From: JAZLIC01 sp045617225
GTDB lineage: Bacteria > Bacillota > Clostridia > Monoglobales > Monoglobaceae
DNA: 7,865 nt
Assembly (NCBI GenBank): GCA_045617225.1
Contig: JAZLIC010000127.1
Location: 1-7,865, forward strand
Direction of reading: 5' to 3'
Below the pieces are notes generated by a model that made no database searches, had not been told where the DNA came from, and saw only the letters and a list, made by a program, of their open reading frames with translations. The position numbers were made by a program, and so were the translations under genes. Shown here one piece after another: positions 4,664 through 7,865 of this stretch (position 1 is its first letter; each line of letters starts with the position of its first letter).

Positions 4664-5566
4664 ATGGAGTCTGTTTTAAAAGAAATAGCTGAAATTACAG
4701 GCAGTGAAAATGTTTCTTTAAACGAACCTATGAAAAAGCATACAACATTTGTAATAGGCGGAGAAGCGGACATTTTTATAACTCCCGAAAGCACAGATGC
4801 ACTTAAAAGAGTTTTAGGGTTATTAGAATCCAAAAATATCCCTGTTTTTGTTATGGGAAACGGCTCAAACATTTTGGTTGGCGATAAGGGAATCCGTGGC
4901 GCTGTGGTATGCCTGTCTAAGCTTTGCGGCATAGAAGTATGCGGCACATCAATTAAAGCCGAGGCAGGGATTATGCTTTCAAAGCTTGCGGGAACTGCTA
5001 CCGAGAATTCACTTTCCGGTCTTGAATTTGCGTCAGGTATTCCCGGGACTTTGGGCGGTGCAATATATATGAACGCCGGTGCATACGGCGGTGAAATGAA
5101 AGATGTTATCTCAAAGGTATGCTATCTGGAGAATGGCGAAGTAAAAGAAATTTCCGGTGCGGAGTGTGACTTTTCGTACAGGTACAGTATATTTGCAGGC
5201 AGTGATAAAGTGATTTTAGGCTGCACAGTAGAGCTTAAAAACGGCGACAAGACAAAAATAAAGGCAGAAATTGACGAGCTTAACAAGCGCCGTTTTGAAA
5301 AGCAACCTTTAAATAAGCCGAGTGCCGGCAGTACGTTTAAACGCCCGGAGGGATATTTTGCTGGCAAGCTTATACAGGACGCTAATCTCCAAGGCTTCAG
5401 TATCGGAGGAGCTGAGGTTTCGACCAAGCACGCAGGCTTTGTTATAAACAAAGGCGGTGCTACTGCAAAAGATGTTCTTGATTTAATAAACCATATTAAA
5501 AAAGAAGTGTTTGAAAACTTTGGTGTTGAACTTGAAGCGGAGGTAAAACTCGTAGGCGAGTTTTAA
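4664..5566 (+). CDS. murB: UDP-N-acetylenolpyruvoylglucosamine reductase (type II)
   Basis: MurB uses NADPH and FAD to reduce UDP-GlcNAc-enolpyruvate to UDP-MurNAc, the second committed step of peptidoglycan precursor synthesis in the cytoplasm. The 300-residue length is typical of the shorter type II enzymes that lack the extra loop of E. coli MurB. Visible features are the KKHTTFVIGG segment (24-33) and the FAD-binding MGNGSNILVGD (64-74). FASGIPGTLGGAIYMNAGAYGGE supplies the flavin/phosphate-binding loop. The catalytic arginine is R173 in SYRYS, the proton-donor serine is S223 in SAGSTFKRP, and the C-terminal acidic residue is E291 or E293 in ELEAEV. GGAGG-like GGAGG (4652-4656) sits 7 nt before the ATG, inside the end of the preceding gene, so translation is probably coupled. 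Confidence 0.98.
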   Translation: MESVLKEIAEITGSENVSLNEPMKKHTTFVIGGEADIFITPESTDALKRVLGLLESKNIPVFVMGNGSNILVGDKGIRGAVVCLSKLCGIEVCGTSIKAEAGIMLSKLAGTATENSLSGLEFASGIPGTLGGAIYMNAGAYGGEMKDVISKVCYLENGEVKEISGAECDFSYRYSIFAGSDKVILGCTVELKNGDKTKIKAEIDELNKRRFEKQPLNKPSAGSTFKRPEGYFAGKLIQDANLQGFSIGGAEVSTKHAGFVINKGGATAKDVLDLINHIKKEVFENFGVELEAEVKLVGEF

Positions 5567-5575
5567 GGAGGACGT

Positions 5576-6424
5576 ATGAAGATTTTGGTTATAACAGGAC
5601 TTAGCGGCGCAGGAAAATCACAGGTGGTAAACACCCTTGAAGAGCTTGACTATTTTTGTGTAGATAATCTTCCTGCGGCACTTATACCTAAGTTCGGTGA
5701 GATTTATAAGCGTTCATTTGAGGCGTCACGCGCGGCGGCGCTTGTTTGTGATATGCGCGGCGGTGATTTGTTTGAGGAATTTTCGGACAGGCTTAAAGAA
5801 CTTGAAGAATTAGGCTGTGAATACGAGGTTCTATTCCTTGACGCATCTGATGAAGTTTTGGTAAGACGCTATAAAGAAACACGAAGCATACATCCATCTG
5901 CGGGCGGCGGACGCATTATTGACGGAATTCAAAAAGAACGCAAGCTTTTGGCAAGCGCAAGAGAGAACGCTACACATATTATTGATACTTCAAATATGAC
6001 GCCTACCGACCTTAAAAAGCATATAAAGTCAATCTACGGTAGCGATGGAATAGTTGTTGATGTGTTGTCATTTGGCTTTAAATACGGCATACCTTTGGAT
6101 GCGGATTTGGTTTTTGATGTGCGTTTTCTTCCTAATCCGTACTATATTCCGGAGCTTAAAGAGCATGTGGGACTTGAAGCGTGCGTCCATGATTATGTTA
6201 TGCAATTTGAGCAAAGCACGGAATTTTTAAAACGCCTTACCGATATGATTGATTATTTACTTCCGCATTATATAGAGGAAGGCAAGTCGCAACTTGTTAT
6301 CGGCATAGGATGTACGGGCGGTCATCACAGAAGTGTAACTATTGCAGAGGAACTTTATAAGTATCTGCAAAGCAAAGACTGCCGCTCAATGATATCGCAT
6401 CGTGATATAAAAAAGGGTGTCTAA
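5576..6424 (+). CDS. rapZ: RapZ/YvcJ nucleotide-binding regulator
   Basis: This is a P-loop protein of the RapZ (YvcJ) family, 282 residues, the normal length. In E. coli RapZ is the adapter that delivers the sRNA GlmZ to RNase E and senses glucosamine-6-phosphate. In Firmicutes the homologue YvcJ binds and hydrolyses nucleotides, and its target is less clear. Features are Walker A GLSGAGKS (8-15), VDNLPAALIPK (about 31-41), and RRYKETRSIHP (97-107, where most relatives read RRRHPL). The C-terminal domain has LSFGFKYGIP (164-173), DADLVFDVRFLPNPYY (175-190) and the invariant GCTGGHHRS (245-253). The end SHRDIKKGV retains basic residues. AAGGAGG overlaps the murB stop and lies 4 nt from the ATG. 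The neighbouring murB makes a peptidoglycan role of the locus plausible. The glmR/yvcK gene that often follows is missing. Confidence 0.97.
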   Translation: MKILVITGLSGAGKSQVVNTLEELDYFCVDNLPAALIPKFGEIYKRSFEASRAAALVCDMRGGDLFEEFSDRLKELEELGCEYEVLFLDASDEVLVRRYKETRSIHPSAGGGRIIDGIQKERKLLASARENATHIIDTSNMTPTDLKKHIKSIYGSDGIVVDVLSFGFKYGIPLDADLVFDVRFLPNPYYIPELKEHVGLEACVHDYVMQFEQSTEFLKRLTDMIDYLLPHYIEEGKSQLVIGIGCTGGHHRSVTIAEELYKYLQSKDCRSMISHRDIKKGV

Positions 6425-6450
6425 AAATTCGTGCGATAGGTGGTTATTCT

Positions 6451-7344
6451 ATGAAATCATTTTCAAAACTCACAAAGGAAGAACTTTGTAAGACCGAAAA
6501 TACTTTGCCCTGTTGTGACAGAGCAGAGTATGCAGGCATTATGTTGTTTGGGGGAAGTATTACTCAAAAAGAGATTAAGTTCGTTACGGAAAATCGTGAT
6601 GTTTTGAAGCACTATGCTGATTTAGGACATCGCATAGGCACCAAAATGACGGTTAAGCCTGTATCCGACGGGTCGGAGCGTTATGTTGCGTCGATAAGCG
6701 ACAGCGACCAAATCGCAAGGCTCCTTATTGACCTTAATTTAACTCACCCAACAACAGGGCTTATACATTATCGCATTGATGAGGCGATAATTAAAAATGA
6801 TTGTTGCAAACGCGCCTTTTTAAGGGGTGCGTTTTTAGGCAGTGGCACGGTTATTGACCCACGCAAGAATTATAATATGGAGATTGTCACATCACACCTT
6901 AAACTAAGTGAGGACTTAAAAGAAATGCTCTTTGAAGTTGGGTTTGAGTTTAAGAGTGTTGTGCGTAAATCCAAATATGTTTTGTATATGCGAAACAGTG
7001 ATGAAATATCCGACGTACTCAGTTTTATGAGTGCTTATAAAGCGCAGATGGAGCTTCTTAATATAAAAATCGAAAAAGAGATAAATAATAATTTTAACCG
7101 TGCCTCAATGGGCGAGATAGCTAATTATGAAAAAACAATAGGTGCTTCGGTAAAGCAAATACAGGCAATCGAATTGATTGATAAAAAAATCGGAATTGAA
7201 AACCTGCCTGATGATTTAAGAGAAATTGCGATTTTAAGGCTTGAAAATAAGTCAAAGAGTTTAAGTGAGCTTGGTAAACTTTTAAATCTCAGTAAATCAG
7301 GTGTTAATCACAGAATAAAAAAGCTGATGGAATTTTTAAAGTAG
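6451..7344 (+). CDS. whiA: WhiA sporulation/cell-division DNA-binding protein
   Basis: WhiA combines a degenerate LAGLIDADG homing-endonuclease scaffold with a C-terminal helix-turn-helix. It is a transcription factor in actinomycete sporulation, and in B. subtilis a nucleoid-associated factor that affects division and chromosome segregation. The product is 297 residues, slightly short for the family. Visible are the first LAGLIDADG-like helix CCDRAEYAGIMLFGGS (21-36), the second CCKRAFLRGAFLGSGTV (118-134), the linker NNNFNRASMGEIANYEKT, and a C-terminal HTH with ELGKLLNLSKSGVNHRIKKL (273-292). The HTH turn appears about two residues shorter than the usual form with PP before SKSGVNHR. The cysteine usually found in the linker motif NCETAN is replaced (MGEIAN). 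AGGTGG (6438-6443) lies 7 nt before the ATG. The 26-nt gap from rapZ has no terminator, so co-transcription is likely. Confidence 0.96.
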   Translation: MKSFSKLTKEELCKTENTLPCCDRAEYAGIMLFGGSITQKEIKFVTENRDVLKHYADLGHRIGTKMTVKPVSDGSERYVASISDSDQIARLLIDLNLTHPTTGLIHYRIDEAIIKNDCCKRAFLRGAFLGSGTVIDPRKNYNMEIVTSHLKLSEDLKEMLFEVGFEFKSVVRKSKYVLYMRNSDEISDVLSFMSAYKAQMELLNIKIEKEINNNFNRASMGEIANYEKTIGASVKQIQAIELIDKKIGIENLPDDLREIAILRLENKSKSLSELGKLLNLSKSGVNHRIKKLMEFLK

Positions 7345-7368
7345 TACTTGTCAAAAGGGGAGAGAAAA

Positions 7369-7865
7369 ATGGCTTTTGCGCATCTGCATACACATACTGC
7401 ATACAGTTTGCTTGACGGTGAAGGCACCGTGCCCAAAATTTTAGACCGTGCAAAAGAATTAGGACAGAACGCAATGGCAATAACCGACCACGGTAATATG
7501 TATGGGGTAATTGAGTTTTACGAATACGCCAAGTCGATAGGGATGAAGCCTGTTATCGGTTCGGAAGTATATGTTGCGGCAAGGTCACGCTTTGATAAAG
7601 TGCATATTTACGATTCGCAGAGCAGTCACTTAATTCTCCTTGCCGAGAATGATACAGGTTATAAAAATTTGATGAAGATAGTGTCCTTAGGATATACCGA
7701 GGGCTTTTATTATAAGCCTCGTATAGATATGGAAGTTTTGCGTCAAAACAGCGAAGGGCTGATTGCACTCAGTGCTTGTATGTTCGGCGTCCTGTCCCGT
7801 CAGATTTTGTCCGATAACTACGACGAGGCAAGACGCAGAGCCTTGGAATTTATCGAAATATTCGG
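7369..7865 (+). CDS. dnaE: DNA polymerase III alpha subunit DnaE, N-terminal part (3' end outside window)
   Basis: The frame is open from the ATG at 7369 to the window end (165 codons plus 2 bases), with AGGGGAG ending 6 nt before the start. The translation begins MAFAHLHTHTAYSLLDG, the signature of the PHP domain at the N-terminus of C-family replicative polymerases. It continues with AKELGQNAMAITDHGNMYG, KPVIGSEVYVAARSRFDK, HLILLAENDTGYKNLMKIVS and EGFYYKPRIDMEVL. The metal-binding histidines H5/H7/H9 and D40-H41 are present, so the PHP domain is probably metal-binding and may have exonuclease/phosphatase activity, unlike that of E. coli DnaE. The start without an exonuclease insert identifies DnaE rather than PolC. 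Full family members are about 1,100-1,200 residues, so most of the gene is outside. It lies 24 nt after whiA with no terminator or obvious promoter, so it probably belongs to the hprK operon. Confidence 0.96.
   Translation, partial: MAFAHLHTHTAYSLLDGEGTVPKILDRAKELGQNAMAITDHGNMYGVIEFYEYAKSIGMKPVIGSEVYVAARSRFDKVHIYDSQSSHLILLAENDTGYKNLMKIVSLGYTEGFYYKPRIDMEVLRQNSEGLIALSACMFGVLSRQILSDNYDEARRRALEFIEIF

Noticed and set aside
4594..4947. Minus-strand 117-codon open frame across the start of murB
   Set aside because: Antisense to conserved MurB sequence, low-complexity Ser/Pro/Thr-rich product typical of a shadow frame.
5122..5451. Minus-strand 109-codon open frame inside murB
   Set aside because: Antisense shadow of the catalytic region of MurB, with no supporting signals.
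6118..6124. LAGLIDADG homology in WhiA considered as an active homing endonuclease
   Set aside because: The motif in WhiA (6451-7344) is the degenerate scaffold normal for this transcription factor family, and no intron or intein is present. The listed coordinates only mark the preceding rapZ region checked for intein signals.
7553..7768. Minus-strand 71-codon open frame inside dnaE
   Set aside because: Lies opposite the conserved PHP-domain coding sequence of dnaE and has no ribosome site.

Overview
The window looks like chromosome from a low-GC, endospore-forming Firmicute of the class Clostridia. This rests on a low overall GC content by eye, strong purine-rich Shine-Dalgarno sites, sigma-A promoters with 17-nt spacers, ATG/GTG/TTG starts, an HPr kinase/phosphorylase, a WhiA/RapZ pair, a DnaE with an apparently intact metal-binding PHP domain, and a 23-codon SpoVM-like gene. 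Species cannot be named from the sequence. There are no rRNA or tRNA genes, IS elements or CRISPR arrays. No gap between genes exceeds about 215 bases.

Left block (1-1620, + strand): the C-terminal 411 codons of recG are followed by a 57-aa two-helix membrane protein of unknown function. Fifteen bases later comes a GTG-started 23-aa gene that matches SpoVM, the peptide that marks the forespore surface for coat assembly. A strong intrinsic terminator closes the block at 1582-1615. In Bacillus subtilis spoVM lies beside rpmB and a few genes from recG, so the recG/spoVM/rpmB neighbourhood is partly preserved here.

Middle (1621-2870): a FliB/YkgJ-type cysteine-cluster protein (+) and rpmB for ribosomal protein L28 (-) converge on a perfect 12-bp hairpin that can terminate both. 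rpmB is driven by a near-consensus promoter at 2839-2867 (-), which lies back to back with the hprK promoter at 2899-2927 (+).

Right block (2899-7865, + strand): a compact operon-like run, hprK - ycdX-like PHP phosphatase - murB - rapZ - whiA - dnaE (cut by the window end). Gaps are 1, 2, 9, 26 and 24 nt and no terminator is visible. It combines carbon-status sensing (HprK), peptidoglycan precursor synthesis (MurB), a nucleotide-binding regulator linked elsewhere to amino-sugar supply (RapZ/YvcJ), a division/growth DNA-binding protein (WhiA) and replication (DnaE). The glmR/yvcK gene that commonly lies between rapZ and whiA is absent from that position, as is an HPr/Crh gene after whiA.

Most of the window is conserved housekeeping sequence. 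The items most worth a second look are the SpoVM-like microgene with its small membrane-protein neighbour, the loss of yvcK from its usual slot, the unusual position of fliB, and the paired divergent promoters. I see no convincing evidence of a wholly new multi-gene system.
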